Assembly: GCA_944321955.1 (NCBI GenBank)
Contig: CALUNG010000003.1
Location: 93,206-157,205, forward strand
Length of the DNA: 64,000 nucleotides
Direction of reading: 5' to 3'
Source of the DNA: an uncultured Alistipes sp.
GTDB taxonomy: Bacteria > Bacteroidota > Bacteroidia > Bacteroidales > Rikenellaceae
The notes under the pieces are model-generated. The model had not been told where the DNA came from, made no database searches, and saw only the letters and a program-made list of their open reading frames with translations. The stretch's first letter is position 1, and each line of letters begins with the position of its first letter. A program made the position numbers and the translations under genes. Shown here piece after piece: positions 53,664 to 62,681 of this stretch.

Positions 53664-55347
53664 TCTGCGCCGTATTGCCGGGAGCATTGCAGCTCTCGCA
53701 ATAGCGATTGCACCCTTTCTGACATGCTGCACGACCGTCGACGACACGCTCGGATATGAATTCGTGCCCGAGAACCAGAAGATGGAGATGAGGTTCAAGA
53801 GTTTCCAGGCCGGCAAAGTCACCAAATACGACCCCGAGACAAAACAATACCTTACGGTCGACAACCGTCAGATTTTCAGGACATCGATCTTCCGCAGCGA
53901 CTCGCTCATATCGTCCAACCTGCAGGTGGGATACATGGGCGTGCAGAACGACCCCGACAAGATCTTCGGCAAACGTTCGGCCGGATATGCATCGGAGTTT
54001 CTGTTCATGTCGAAAATCGAGGATACGGGGTTCGGATACCTGCCCATCTTCGACTCGATGCAGATGCTGCTCTCGATCACGGACTATGCCGGCGACACGA
54101 CATACGTGCAGACGTACGAAGTCTATGAAATAATCTCGTCGCTCGAGGAGAGCATGGTCAACGGAGACGACACGGTGGCATACATCAACCATGACATGTC
54201 GAAGCTGTACAACCCGTCGAAACTGCTCTTCACGTTCCGTTTCCCGGATCAGGAGAACGGCATCTATACCACATCGACAGCCGTAACCATGAAGCCCGCC
54301 GACCTCTCGGCCAACGGAGCTACGTGGGACTTTGTCAAGAGGCTGATGCTCATAGGCGATCTCGACGACGGCTGGGACGGCTACGCCGACGACACCGAAA
54401 TATACACGGACGACAAGAAGTGGGTCGAAGCCTTCAAGGGACTCTACATCAAGCCGCAGGAGAATCTGGCCGACGATGCCGAAGGAGGCATGTACAAGAC
54501 CGACTTTTCGGCTACGGGTCTCTATCTGCTGGGGCGTAACCGCAATCCCAAGGACCCAATGCTCATCAAGGATACCACCTACATGTACTACTATTTCTAT
54601 GATCAGAATGCCAAGGTGGGCAACAAATCGATAAACACGGTAACGCACGACTTCTCGAATTCGACGGTCATGTCGTCGCTTGCAATGACGGACGACCCGA
54701 ACAAGACGACCGAAGAGAACTGCCTCGCCCGCACCGAAAACCCCACGGGTTATATTTCAGGCATGGGCGGACCGGTCATGGAAGTATACTTCACGGACGA
54801 TTTCCTCAACGAGCTTTACGAGACGGGAAACGAGGACGGCTTCAGCAAATCGGCCGTAAATCAGGCACGTCTCTACGTCTATCTCGAGGGTTCGGACTAC
54901 GACTGGCTCAAGCTCGACCCGACGGTTCTCACGCCGCTGCTCAACGAATCGATAACGAGACTGGGCCTCTATACGGACTACGACCAGTTGACCGGTATAC
55001 CAGACTACAACTACGCCTACGAGAAGATGTACAATACGACACTGGCCTACGGCGGCAACATCAACCGCAGCTGGGCAAGCTACGTGATGGACATATCGAG
55101 CTACATACAGCGTCTGAAGAACTATGTCGACTGGCTCGTGAGCGAAGGCAGGGCGACGAAGGGCGAAGACGGCAAATATGTCTTCAAGTTCGATGCGGGC
55201 GACACGAAATACATCTCGCGCACGCTCTACATGGGGCCCGAAGCGTACGACGCCTACACCTTCAAGCGATCGAAGGTCCAGGGCATGGAGGATGCCCTGA
55301 ACAACGCCTCGATGAAGATCGACCTGACATACACAATGATAAAATAA
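53647..55347 (+). CDS. DUF4270-family lipoprotein
   Basis: A 566-residue lipoprotein. The ATG at 53647 lies inside the end of the starch-synthase-like gene and gives a signal (SIAALAIAIAPFLTCC, then TTVDD). The body is beta-rich with repeated aromatic and acidic segments (LGYEFVPENQKMEM, TTYVQTYEVYEI, FVKRLMLIGDLDDGWDGY). I recognise the DUF4270 layout by length, position and pattern. The function is unknown. The tight overlap with the GT5-like gene implies that the two act together at the envelope. Confidence 0.75.
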   Translation: MKSYASLRRIAGSIAALAIAIAPFLTCCTTVDDTLGYEFVPENQKMEMRFKSFQAGKVTKYDPETKQYLTVDNRQIFRTSIFRSDSLISSNLQVGYMGVQNDPDKIFGKRSAGYASEFLFMSKIEDTGFGYLPIFDSMQMLLSITDYAGDTTYVQTYEVYEIISSLEESMVNGDDTVAYINHDMSKLYNPSKLLFTFRFPDQENGIYTTSTAVTMKPADLSANGATWDFVKRLMLIGDLDDGWDGYADDTEIYTDDKKWVEAFKGLYIKPQENLADDAEGGMYKTDFSATGLYLLGRNRNPKDPMLIKDTTYMYYYFYDQNAKVGNKSINTVTHDFSNSTVMSSLAMTDDPNKTTEENCLARTENPTGYISGMGGPVMEVYFTDDFLNELYETGNEDGFSKSAVNQARLYVYLEGSDYDWLKLDPTVLTPLLNESITRLGLYTDYDQLTGIPDYNYAYEKMYNTTLAYGGNINRSWASYVMDISSYIQRLKNYVDWLVSEGRATKGEDGKYVFKFDAGDTKYISRTLYMGPEAYDAYTFKRSKVQGMEDALNNASMKIDLTYTMIK

Positions 55348-55369
55348 CAACCACCGAAGAACGAATCAC

Positions 55370-55400
55370 ACAAAACCTAAGTCGTCAGCTTAGGTTTTGT
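55370..55400 (+). terminator. Hairpin between DUF4270 and topA
   Basis: ACAAAACCTAAG (55370-55381) and CTTAGGTTTTGT (55389-55400) form a perfect 12-pair stem with a seven-base loop. A TTTTGT run forms the end of the 3' arm. It may be a terminator or attenuator: the topA start codon follows 23 bp later with no promoter in between. Confidence 0.6.
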
Positions 55401-55423
55401 CGTTCAGAAAGAGAATAACGCAA

Positions 55424-57715
55424 ATGCAGGACAATTTAGTAATAGTCGAGTCCCCGGCAAAGGCCAAGACCATCGAGAAGTTTTTGGGCAAGGACTACAT
55501 GGTCAAGTCGAGTTTCGGACACATCCGCGACCTTTCGAAGAAGGATCTCGGCATCGACATAGACGACGGATACAAACCCGTATACGAAATCCCCTCCGAC
55601 AAGCGCAAGGTCGTCGACGAGCTGTCGAAACTCTCGAAAGAGGCCAAAACCGTATGGCTCGCATCCGATGAAGACCGCGAAGGAGAGGCCATCGCATGGC
55701 ACCTGGCCGAAGTGCTGGGGCTCCCGATAGATCAGACCAAACGAATAGTCTTCCACGAAATAACCAAGAACGCCATACTCGACGCCATCAAGCATCCGCG
55801 TACGGTGAACATGAATCTGGTCAACGCCCAGCAGGCGCGCCGCGTTCTGGACCGCCTGGTCGGTTTCGAGTTGTCGCCCGTACTGTGGAAGAAGGTCCGT
55901 CCGGCTCTGTCGGCCGGACGCGTGCAGAGCGTAGCCGTAAGGCTCATCGTCGAGCGCGAACGCGAAATCATTGCATTCAAGTCTACGCCGTCGTACCGCA
56001 TCACGGCGCTGTTCAGCCCCGAAGGCGACCCGAAATCGACGTTCCGGGCCGAAGTGGCGCGCAAGTTCGCGACCAAGGCCGAGGCCGAGGAGTTCCTCAA
56101 GAGCTGCATCGGGGCCGGCTTCAAGGTCGAGAGCTGCGAAGTGAAGCCCACGAAGCGTTACCCCGCACCGCCGTTCACCACGTCTACCCTCCAGCAGGAG
56201 GCATCGCGCAAGTTCGGCATGTCGGTATCGCAGACGATGTCCATAGCTCAGCGGCTCTACGAGCAGGGTCTCATAACCTACATGCGTACCGACTCGGTAA
56301 ACCTCTCGACGCTGGCTCTGGGGCTCTGCAAGCAGGAGATCACGTCGCTGTTCGGCGAAAAGTACTCCAACGCCCATAACTATACCACCAGGAGCAAGGG
56401 CGCCCAGGAGGCTCACGAAGCCATACGTCCGGCATACATCGACCGCCGCACGATCGAGGGTACGGCCGCAGAGAAGAAGCTCTACGAGCTCATCTGGAAA
56501 CGGACGGTGGCATCGCAGATGGTTGCCGCCGACATCGACCGCACCACCATCAACATATCCCGTACGGGCAATGACGCGACGTTCGTAGCCACGGGCGAGA
56601 CCATACGTTTCGACGGTTTTCTGCGGCTCTACTCCGAATCGACCGAAGAGGAGGGCGAGCAGAGCGAAGGCCTGCTGCCCAAGGTGGCCGCCGGAGACAG
56701 AGTTACGGCCGCATCGGTAACGGCCACGGAGCGTTTTTCGGTTCCGCCGATGCGCTACAACGAGGCGATGCTCGTGAAGCGGCTCGAGGAGCTGGGCATA
56801 GGACGTCCGTCGACGTACGCCCCGACCATCACCACCATCATCAACCGCGGATATGTCGAGAAGCAGAACAAGGAGGCCCGCAAACGCAGCTACACGCAGC
56901 TGACGCTCACGGGCGACAGGATAACCGAAAAGACGCTGAGCGAAAACTACGGCGCCGAGAAGAACCGTCTGGTCCCGACCGACGTGGGCATGATCGTCAA
57001 CGACTATCTCGAGGCGCAGTTCGCCCCGATTCTGGAGTACAACTTCACGGCCGACGTCGAGAAGGAGTTCGACCGCATCGCCGAAGGCAAGATAGCGTGG
57101 ACCAAGATGATCAACGACTTCTACGTACCGTTCCACCAGATGGTCGAGCATGCCATCGAGACGCAGGCCGACAAGAACAGCCAGGCCCGCATACTGGGAA
57201 CCGATCCCGCCACGGGCCGCACGGTCAAGGCACGTATCGGACGCTACGGGCCGATGGTCGAGATCGAGGGCAACGAGACCGAAAAGCCGCGGTTCGCGTC
57301 GCTCAAGAAGGGGCAGCTCATCGAGGCGCTGACGCTGGAGGATGCCCTCGAACTCTTCGCCCTGCCCCGCAACCTCGGCAAGTACGGCGACGAGGATCTC
57401 GTTGTCGGAATCGGCAAGTACGGAGCCTACGTACGTCACGGCAAGACCTTCGCGTCGCTCACCAAGCAGGATGATCCCTACACGTTGAGCTACGACCGGG
57501 CCGTCGAGCTTCTCGAAGAGCACAAGGCACAGGTGGCTGCGGCCAATACCCCGCTGCGTACGTTCGACGGCAATCCCGACGTGGTGATCAAGAACGGCCG
57601 CTACGGAGCATACATCGCCTGCAAGGGCAAGAACTACCGCCTGCCGCGCGGAGCAAAACCCGAGACCATTACGCTCGACGAATGTCTCAAGATCATAAAC
57701 ACAAGCAAAAAATAG
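55424..57715 (+). CDS. topA: DNA topoisomerase I
   Basis: A 763-residue type IA topoisomerase that relaxes negative supercoils. The ATG at 55424 gives MQDNLVIVESPAKAKTIEKF. The TOPRIM acidic motif is LASDEDREGEAIAWH, and the catalytic Tyr is in GLITYMRTDSVNLSTLAL. In place of Cys4 zinc fingers, the C-terminus carries three repeats of the TopA C-terminal type (GRYGPMVEIEGNE, GKYGAYVRHGKTF, GRYGAYIACKGKNY). It is followed six bases later by the C1 peptidase. Confidence 0.97.
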   Translation: MQDNLVIVESPAKAKTIEKFLGKDYMVKSSFGHIRDLSKKDLGIDIDDGYKPVYEIPSDKRKVVDELSKLSKEAKTVWLASDEDREGEAIAWHLAEVLGLPIDQTKRIVFHEITKNAILDAIKHPRTVNMNLVNAQQARRVLDRLVGFELSPVLWKKVRPALSAGRVQSVAVRLIVEREREIIAFKSTPSYRITALFSPEGDPKSTFRAEVARKFATKAEAEEFLKSCIGAGFKVESCEVKPTKRYPAPPFTTSTLQQEASRKFGMSVSQTMSIAQRLYEQGLITYMRTDSVNLSTLALGLCKQEITSLFGEKYSNAHNYTTRSKGAQEAHEAIRPAYIDRRTIEGTAAEKKLYELIWKRTVASQMVAADIDRTTINISRTGNDATFVATGETIRFDGFLRLYSESTEEEGEQSEGLLPKVAAGDRVTAASVTATERFSVPPMRYNEAMLVKRLEELGIGRPSTYAPTITTIINRGYVEKQNKEARKRSYTQLTLTGDRITEKTLSENYGAEKNRLVPTDVGMIVNDYLEAQFAPILEYNFTADVEKEFDRIAEGKIAWTKMINDFYVPFHQMVEHAIETQADKNSQARILGTDPATGRTVKARIGRYGPMVEIEGNETEKPRFASLKKGQLIEALTLEDALELFALPRNLGKYGDEDLVVGIGKYGAYVRHGKTFASLTKQDDPYTLSYDRAVELLEEHKAQVAAANTPLRTFDGNPDVVIKNGRYGAYIACKGKNYRLPRGAKPETITLDECLKIINTSKK

Positions 57716-57721
57716 AGAACC

Positions 57722-58897
57722 ATGAAACGACTGACCCTGCTATTGATTCTCGTTCTGGGCATATCGGCCCAGGGCATGTCGCAAAAAGGCTACAAGTTCA
57801 CCGACGGCAAACTCGTCCGCACCACTTCGGTCAAGGACCAGTCCCGCAGCGGCACCTGCTGGTGCTATTCGGCCCTCTCGTTCCTCGAGAACGAGATCTT
57901 GCGTGCCGGAGGCGAGGAGATGGACCTTTCGGAGATGTGGATCGTCCGTAACGTCTACTTCGAGAAGGCCGTGAAGTACGTGCGCCTGCACGGAAGCCTC
58001 AACTTCGCCGTGGGCGGCGCAGCACACGACGTGACCAACGGCATACGCAACTACGGCATCGTCCCCGAGGAGGTCTATCCGGGCCTCAACTACGGCACCG
58101 ACAAGCCCTACTTCAACGAGATCGACGCCGTACTGAAGGCTTACGTCGACGCCATAATCGAGGCTCCGAACAGGAAGCTCACCACGGCATGGCAGGATGG
58201 TCTGAACGCCATACTCGACGCCTATTTCGGCGTACGTCCCGAGAAGTTTACATACAAGGGCAAGGAGTACACGCCCCGTACGTTCGCCGAATCGCTGCCT
58301 ATCGACATCGACGACTACGTATGCGTCGGCTCCTACACGCATCACCCCTTCTACGAGAAGTTCATCATCGAGGTTCCAGACAACTGGGCGTGGGACACCG
58401 TATACAACGTGCCTCTCGACGAGATGATGTCGATCATCGACAACGCTCTGGCCAACGACTACTCCGTGGAGTGGGCCACCGACGTGAGCGAGCGCGGTTT
58501 CAGCCGCACGAAGGCCATAGGTATCGTCCCCGAGGCCGATCTCGAGAGCATGAGCGGCACCGAGGCCGAGCGTTGGGGAAAACTCTCTGAAAAGGAGAAG
58601 GAGAACGCACTCTACAAGTTCGACAAGCCCGGCAAGGAGAAGAAGATCACACAGCAGATGCGTCAGGAGGCCTTCGACAACTACGAGACCACCGACGACC
58701 ACGGCATGGTGATCATCGGCACGGCCACCGATCAGAACGGCAATCCCTACTTCAAGGTAAAGAACTCGTGGGACGTAATACCGCCGTATGACGGTTACTA
58801 CTACTTCTCGCGTCCGTTCGTCGAGTACAAGACCATCTCGATCATGGTCAACCGCAACGCCATACCGCAGACCGTACGCGAAAAGCTGGGTCTGTAG
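57722..58897 (+). CDS. Papain-fold C1-family peptidase (bleomycin hydrolase/aminopeptidase C-like), exported
   Basis: A 391-residue cysteine peptidase with a signal peptide (MKRLTLLLILVLGISAQG). The catalytic Cys is in VKDQSRSGTCWCYSALSF (C46), the His in TTDDHGMVIIG (about H327) and the Asn in FKVKNSWDVIPP (about N348). All three are intact, so it should be active. The C1B layout and size fit aminopeptidase C/bleomycin hydrolase, but the signal peptide places it outside the cytoplasm, unlike the classical enzymes. It follows topA by six bases and is closed by a strong terminator. Confidence 0.9.
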   Translation: MKRLTLLLILVLGISAQGMSQKGYKFTDGKLVRTTSVKDQSRSGTCWCYSALSFLENEILRAGGEEMDLSEMWIVRNVYFEKAVKYVRLHGSLNFAVGGAAHDVTNGIRNYGIVPEEVYPGLNYGTDKPYFNEIDAVLKAYVDAIIEAPNRKLTTAWQDGLNAILDAYFGVRPEKFTYKGKEYTPRTFAESLPIDIDDYVCVGSYTHHPFYEKFIIEVPDNWAWDTVYNVPLDEMMSIIDNALANDYSVEWATDVSERGFSRTKAIGIVPEADLESMSGTEAERWGKLSEKEKENALYKFDKPGKEKKITQQMRQEAFDNYETTDDHGMVIIGTATDQNGNPYFKVKNSWDVIPPYDGYYYFSRPFVEYKTISIMVNRNAIPQTVREKLGL

Positions 58898-58917
58898 AGT
58901 CGCTTTCGCGACATAGA

Positions 58918-58958
58918 CGAAAAGGCGTCGTCCGATATCCTCGGACGACGCCTTTTCG
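58918..58958 (+). terminator. Intrinsic terminator after the C1 peptidase
   Basis: CGAAAAGGCGTCGTCCGA (58918-58935) and its exact reverse complement (58941-58958) form an 18-pair stem with a five-base loop, with U-rich sequence in and after the 3' arm. Confidence 0.9.
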
Positions 58959-59015
58959 TTGTTTCGTGGCAGGTGCTCACCGTGGTGCGGAAAGGCATCT
59001 TTTTGAAAAAATAGG

Positions 59016-59046
59016 TTTGCGCTTACGGGAATTATACATATTTTTG
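59016..59046 (+). promoter_or_regulatory. Promoter of the murG-murC-ftsQ-ftsA unit
   Basis: TTTG (59016-59019), exactly 19 bp, then TATTTTTG (59039-59046), a full match to the Bacteroidetes consensus. It overlaps the TTG that opens the longer murG frame, which supports the ATG at 59073. Confidence 0.85.
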
Positions 59047-59072
59047 TGGATATTTCGGAAATTGTTCACGTT

Positions 59073-60179
59073 ATGAAACGGATAATATTGTCCGGCGGCG
59101 GAACAGGCGGCCACATATACCCTGCCGTCGCCGTCGCCGAAGCTCTCCGCCGCCGTTACGGCGAAGGTGTGGAGCTGCTCTTCGTGGGAGCCGAAGGCAA
59201 GATGGAGATGGAGAAGATACCGGCACTCGGTTACAGGATCGTCGGGCTGCCGATACTCGGCATACAGAGACGTTTTACGCTCAAGAACCTGACGGTACCG
59301 TTCCGCCTGGCCCGAAGCCTGATGAAGGCCCGCGAGGTTCTGAAGCTCTTCAAACCCGACGTGGTCGTCGGCTTCGGAGGCTACGCCAGCGGCCCGATAC
59401 TCTGGGCGGCGCAGCACATGGACATCCCGACGGTAATACAGGAGCAGAACTCCTATGCCGGTCTGTCCAACAAGCTGCTGGCCAAACGCGCAGACACCAT
59501 CTGCGTGGCCTATGAAGGCATGGAACGTTTCTTCCCGGCCGACAGGATCGTCATGACGGGCAACCCGCTGCGCGGCAATTTCGGGGCCGACAAGGCCGAC
59601 CGTACCGAAGCTCTCGCCTACTACGGATTCAGCGACAAGCTGCCGGTGCTGCTTGTCGTCGGAGGCTCGCTCGGCACCCGTACGCTCAACAACATGATGA
59701 AGTCGTGGATCGTAGCGGGCGGAGGCAACGTACCGGTACAGGTCATCTGGCAGACCGGCAAGTTCTACGAACGCGAGATGCGCGAGTTTCTGGCTGCATA
59801 CCCCGCCAATAACATCTGGCAGGGGGCCTTCATCGAGCGCATGGACTACGCCTATGCCGCCGCCGATCTGGTAATCTCGCGAAGCGGCGCCTGCACCGTA
59901 TCGGAGCTCTGTCTCGAGGGCAAGCCTACGATCTTCGTACCTTCGCCCAACGTGGCCGAGGATCACCAGACCAAGAACGCCATGGCCCTTGTCGAAAAGG
60001 GTGCGGCCGTAATGGTGCGCGACTCCAACGCCGTCGAGAGCTGCATGAGCGAAGCCATGGAGCTGCTGAAGAGTCCGAGAAAGCTCAAGTCGCTGAGTAC
60101 CAACATATCGAAACTGGCTATTCCCGATTCGGCCGACCGCATAGTCGATCAGATCGAGAAATACATAAAGAAGAGATGA
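59073..60179 (+). CDS. murG: UDP-GlcNAc:lipid I N-acetylglucosaminyltransferase
   Basis: A 368-residue GT28 enzyme that adds GlcNAc to lipid I to make lipid II at the inner face of the membrane. The ATG at 59073 gives MKRIILSGGGTGGHIYPAVA, the family start. Other blocks are VVGFGGYASGPILWAA, QEQNSYAGLSNKLLAK, the UDP-site GGSLGTRTLN, and SRSGACTVSELCLEGKPTI. It ends four bases into murC (ATGA overlap). It is the first gene of a separated dcw segment with its own promoter. Confidence 0.97.
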   Translation: MKRIILSGGGTGGHIYPAVAVAEALRRRYGEGVELLFVGAEGKMEMEKIPALGYRIVGLPILGIQRRFTLKNLTVPFRLARSLMKAREVLKLFKPDVVVGFGGYASGPILWAAQHMDIPTVIQEQNSYAGLSNKLLAKRADTICVAYEGMERFFPADRIVMTGNPLRGNFGADKADRTEALAYYGFSDKLPVLLVVGGSLGTRTLNNMMKSWIVAGGGNVPVQVIWQTGKFYEREMREFLAAYPANNIWQGAFIERMDYAYAAADLVISRSGACTVSELCLEGKPTIFVPSPNVAEDHQTKNAMALVEKGAAVMVRDSNAVESCMSEAMELLKSPRKLKSLSTNISKLAIPDSADRIVDQIEKYIKKR

Positions 60180-61570
60180 AGATCGAGAACGTATATTTCA
60201 TCGGCATAGGCGGCATAGGGATGAGCGCCCTGGCCCGCTACTTCATGCACGAAGGCAAACGCGTGGCCGGTTACGACCGTACGCCGTCGCACCTTACGGC
60301 CCAACTCGAGGCCGAAGGCGCATCGATACACTATACCGACGACGTGTCGCTCATCCCCGAAGAGTTCGGGGACCGTGAGCACACCATCGTCGTCTACACC
60401 CCGGCCGTACCGGCCGACATGGGCGAGTTGTGCATGTTCCGCGAAAAGGGATACGAGGTAGTCAAGCGTTCGCAGATGCTCGGATACCTTTCACAGGGCA
60501 AATACGTGCTTGCCGTCTCGGGCACGCACGGCAAGACCACGACATCGACGCTTGTGGCGTGGCTCAACCACGAGGTTGCACACGAAGGCAGCGCCTTTCT
60601 CGGCGGCATCTCCAAGAACTTCGACAGCAATCTGGTTCTGGGCAAGGGAGCGCGCCTGACGGTCGAGGCCGACGAGTTCGACCGCTCGTTCCTGCGGCTC
60701 TACCCCGATGTTGCGGTGGTCACGGCGGCCGATGCCGACCATCTCGACATCTACGGCACGCACGAAGCCGTCAAGCAGGCCTTCTCGCAGTTCGTGAGCC
60801 AGATACGCAAAGGCGGCACTCTGATAATAAAGAAGGGCGTCGACATCGCCATCGACAATCCGGGCATCACCGTATACCGCTATTCGTACGACCAGCCGTG
60901 CGACTTTTACGCACGCAACATACGGCTGACGGGCGGCGGTTACTACATCTACGACATCGTCACACCGCACGGCACAATCGCCGACTGCACGCTCGGCGTT
61001 CCCGGGTGGGTCAACATCGAAAATTCGGTTGCGGCCGTGGCCATGTTCCTCTGCGCCGAGAAGCACGACGGCCGGAAAACGGACCTCGACAGCCTGCGCA
61101 GGGCACTCAGAGAGTTTTCGGGAGTCAAGCGCCGTTTCGAATTCTACGTCAATACTCCCACCGCCGTCTACATGGACGACTATGCGCATCACCCGCGCGA
61201 ACTGGCCGCCACGCTCACGTCGGTACGCCGGATGTTCCCCGGCCGCCGCATCACGGCACTGTTCCAGCCGCACCTCTACACCCGCACGCGCGACCTCTGC
61301 CCCGAGTTCGCCGAGGCGCTGTCGCATGCCGACGAGGTTGTGCTGCTGCCGATATACCCGGCGCGCGAAGAGCCCATCGAGGGCGTCACCTCGCAGATCA
61401 TCGCCGACCGCATCACGGTTCCATGCCGCATAGTGGAGCGCAGCGAACTGGCCGAAACGGTCGCACGGATGGATACGGATGTAGTTATAAGTTTCGGAGC
61501 CGGCAACATCGACGCATGCTGCGAGGCTCTGGCCGAAGTAATAGGTAAAAAGGCCGCCGCAAAAGCATAA
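60176..61570 (+). CDS. murC: UDP-N-acetylmuramate:L-alanine ligase
   Basis: A 464-residue Mur ligase that attaches the first amino acid of the stem peptide. The N-terminal UDP-binding part is YFIGIGGIGMSALARYF, the ATP loop is VSGTHGKTTTSTLVAW, the central part has NFDSNLVLGKGARLTVEADE, and the C-terminal domain has DDYAHHPRELAATLTSVR. Family blocks are complete. It overlaps murG at the start and shares a base with ftsQ at the end (TAATG), so translation is coupled. Confidence 0.97.
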   Translation: MKIENVYFIGIGGIGMSALARYFMHEGKRVAGYDRTPSHLTAQLEAEGASIHYTDDVSLIPEEFGDREHTIVVYTPAVPADMGELCMFREKGYEVVKRSQMLGYLSQGKYVLAVSGTHGKTTTSTLVAWLNHEVAHEGSAFLGGISKNFDSNLVLGKGARLTVEADEFDRSFLRLYPDVAVVTAADADHLDIYGTHEAVKQAFSQFVSQIRKGGTLIIKKGVDIAIDNPGITVYRYSYDQPCDFYARNIRLTGGGYYIYDIVTPHGTIADCTLGVPGWVNIENSVAAVAMFLCAEKHDGRKTDLDSLRRALREFSGVKRRFEFYVNTPTAVYMDDYAHHPRELAATLTSVRRMFPGRRITALFQPHLYTRTRDLCPEFAEALSHADEVVLLPIYPAREEPIEGVTSQIIADRITVPCRIVERSELAETVARMDTDVVISFGAGNIDACCEALAEVIGKKAAAKA

Positions 61571-62679
61571 TGAAAGTCAGAAGGATCGGTAAATACGCAC
61601 TGATTGCATTCGTATGGTGCATCGTCGTGGGTTACGTGGCGTACTCCATCGGCGTCACGCGCCGTCACCGGTCCGAACAGGTTGTCGAGAGCGTCGACAT
61701 CGAAGTCGTCGACAGCACCGCCAACGGGCATCTGGTATCGAGCCGCAAGGTGCGCGAGTGGATCCTGCGCAGCGGCATCAGCACGATAGGCGTTCCGGTC
61801 GACAAGGTCGATCTTGCCGGCATCGAGGCTGTCATCGCCAAGAACGGTTTCGTGGACCGGGTAAACACATACGTGTCTTACACCGGCGTGCTGCATATCG
61901 AGGTGAGCCAGCGACGCCCCATGCTGCGACTGATGATGGACGGCTACAATTCATATACGACCGAAGCCGGGTTCGTCTTCAGGGCGCCGAGCGCATCGGC
62001 CCTTTACGTGCCGGTTGTCACGGGCAGTTACCGTCCGCCGTTCCCTTCATCGTACGAGGGTGATGTCCGGACTCATATCGACCGGCTTCTGGACGAAAGC
62101 AACGAACGCATACGCAAGATCGGACGCGAAAAACTGCCTCTCTACGAACTCGAGGATTCGCTCTCGACGGCCATACGCAACGAACGCCGCCGATACATCA
62201 AGAAGAAGTGGTTCGAGTCCCGCGAGTCGTTCGAGAAGAAGGTCGAGGAACTGCGTGCCGGGAAGCACCGCAATCTGCGCAAACTGCGTGGGGCTCTGCG
62301 TGATGCGAACCGCCGCGTCGAGGCCGTAACCGCACGCCAGCAGGCCGAATACAGAGGCCAAAAAAAGTTGGAGAAAAGATATGAAGATTTCATCAAACTC
62401 ATTAACTTTGTCTGCTGGATAGAAGACGATGATTTCTGGCGTTCGGAAGTCGTTCAGATAGTGGCCAGAACGATGCCGAGCGGGGCACTCGAGGTGGACC
62501 TCGTACCCCGGAGCGGCAACTATACGATTTTGTTCGGAGAGATAGGCAGCCGGGAGCAGGTCGAGCGCAAGTTCGACAAGCTCATGCGTTTCTATCGCGA
62601 CGGATTGAACAATATCGGCTGGGACGTGTATTCGAGCATCGACGTCAGATACGAAGGACAGGTCGTCTGCAGGAAATAG
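61570..62679 (+). CDS. ftsQ: Cell-division protein FtsQ with a large charged helical insert
   Basis: A 369-residue bitopic division protein. It has one N-terminal span (IGKYALIAFVWCIVVGYVAY), a POTRA-like part (about 40-110, with SRKVREWILRSGIS) and a beta domain whose first half ends YVPVVTGSYRP (about 155) and whose second half resumes about 273 (FIKLINFVCWIEDDDFWRSE) and runs to GWDVYSSIDVRYEGQVVC. Between them lie about 110 highly charged residues, predicted helical or coiled coil (RNERRRYIKKKWFESRESFE and onward). Typical Bacteroidales FtsQ is near 250 residues and lacks this. The gene lies between murC and ftsA. Confidence 0.88.
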   Translation: MKVRRIGKYALIAFVWCIVVGYVAYSIGVTRRHRSEQVVESVDIEVVDSTANGHLVSSRKVREWILRSGISTIGVPVDKVDLAGIEAVIAKNGFVDRVNTYVSYTGVLHIEVSQRRPMLRLMMDGYNSYTTEAGFVFRAPSASALYVPVVTGSYRPPFPSSYEGDVRTHIDRLLDESNERIRKIGREKLPLYELEDSLSTAIRNERRRYIKKKWFESRESFEKKVEELRAGKHRNLRKLRGALRDANRRVEAVTARQQAEYRGQKKLEKRYEDFIKLINFVCWIEDDDFWRSEVVQIVARTMPSGALEVDLVPRSGNYTILFGEIGSREQVERKFDKLMRFYRDGLNNIGWDVYSSIDVRYEGQVVCRK

Positions 62680-62681
62680 AT

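Noticed and set aside
55436-57523. A 695-codon minus-strand frame over topA
   Set aside because: Antisense to topoisomerase I; no supporting motif or promoter.
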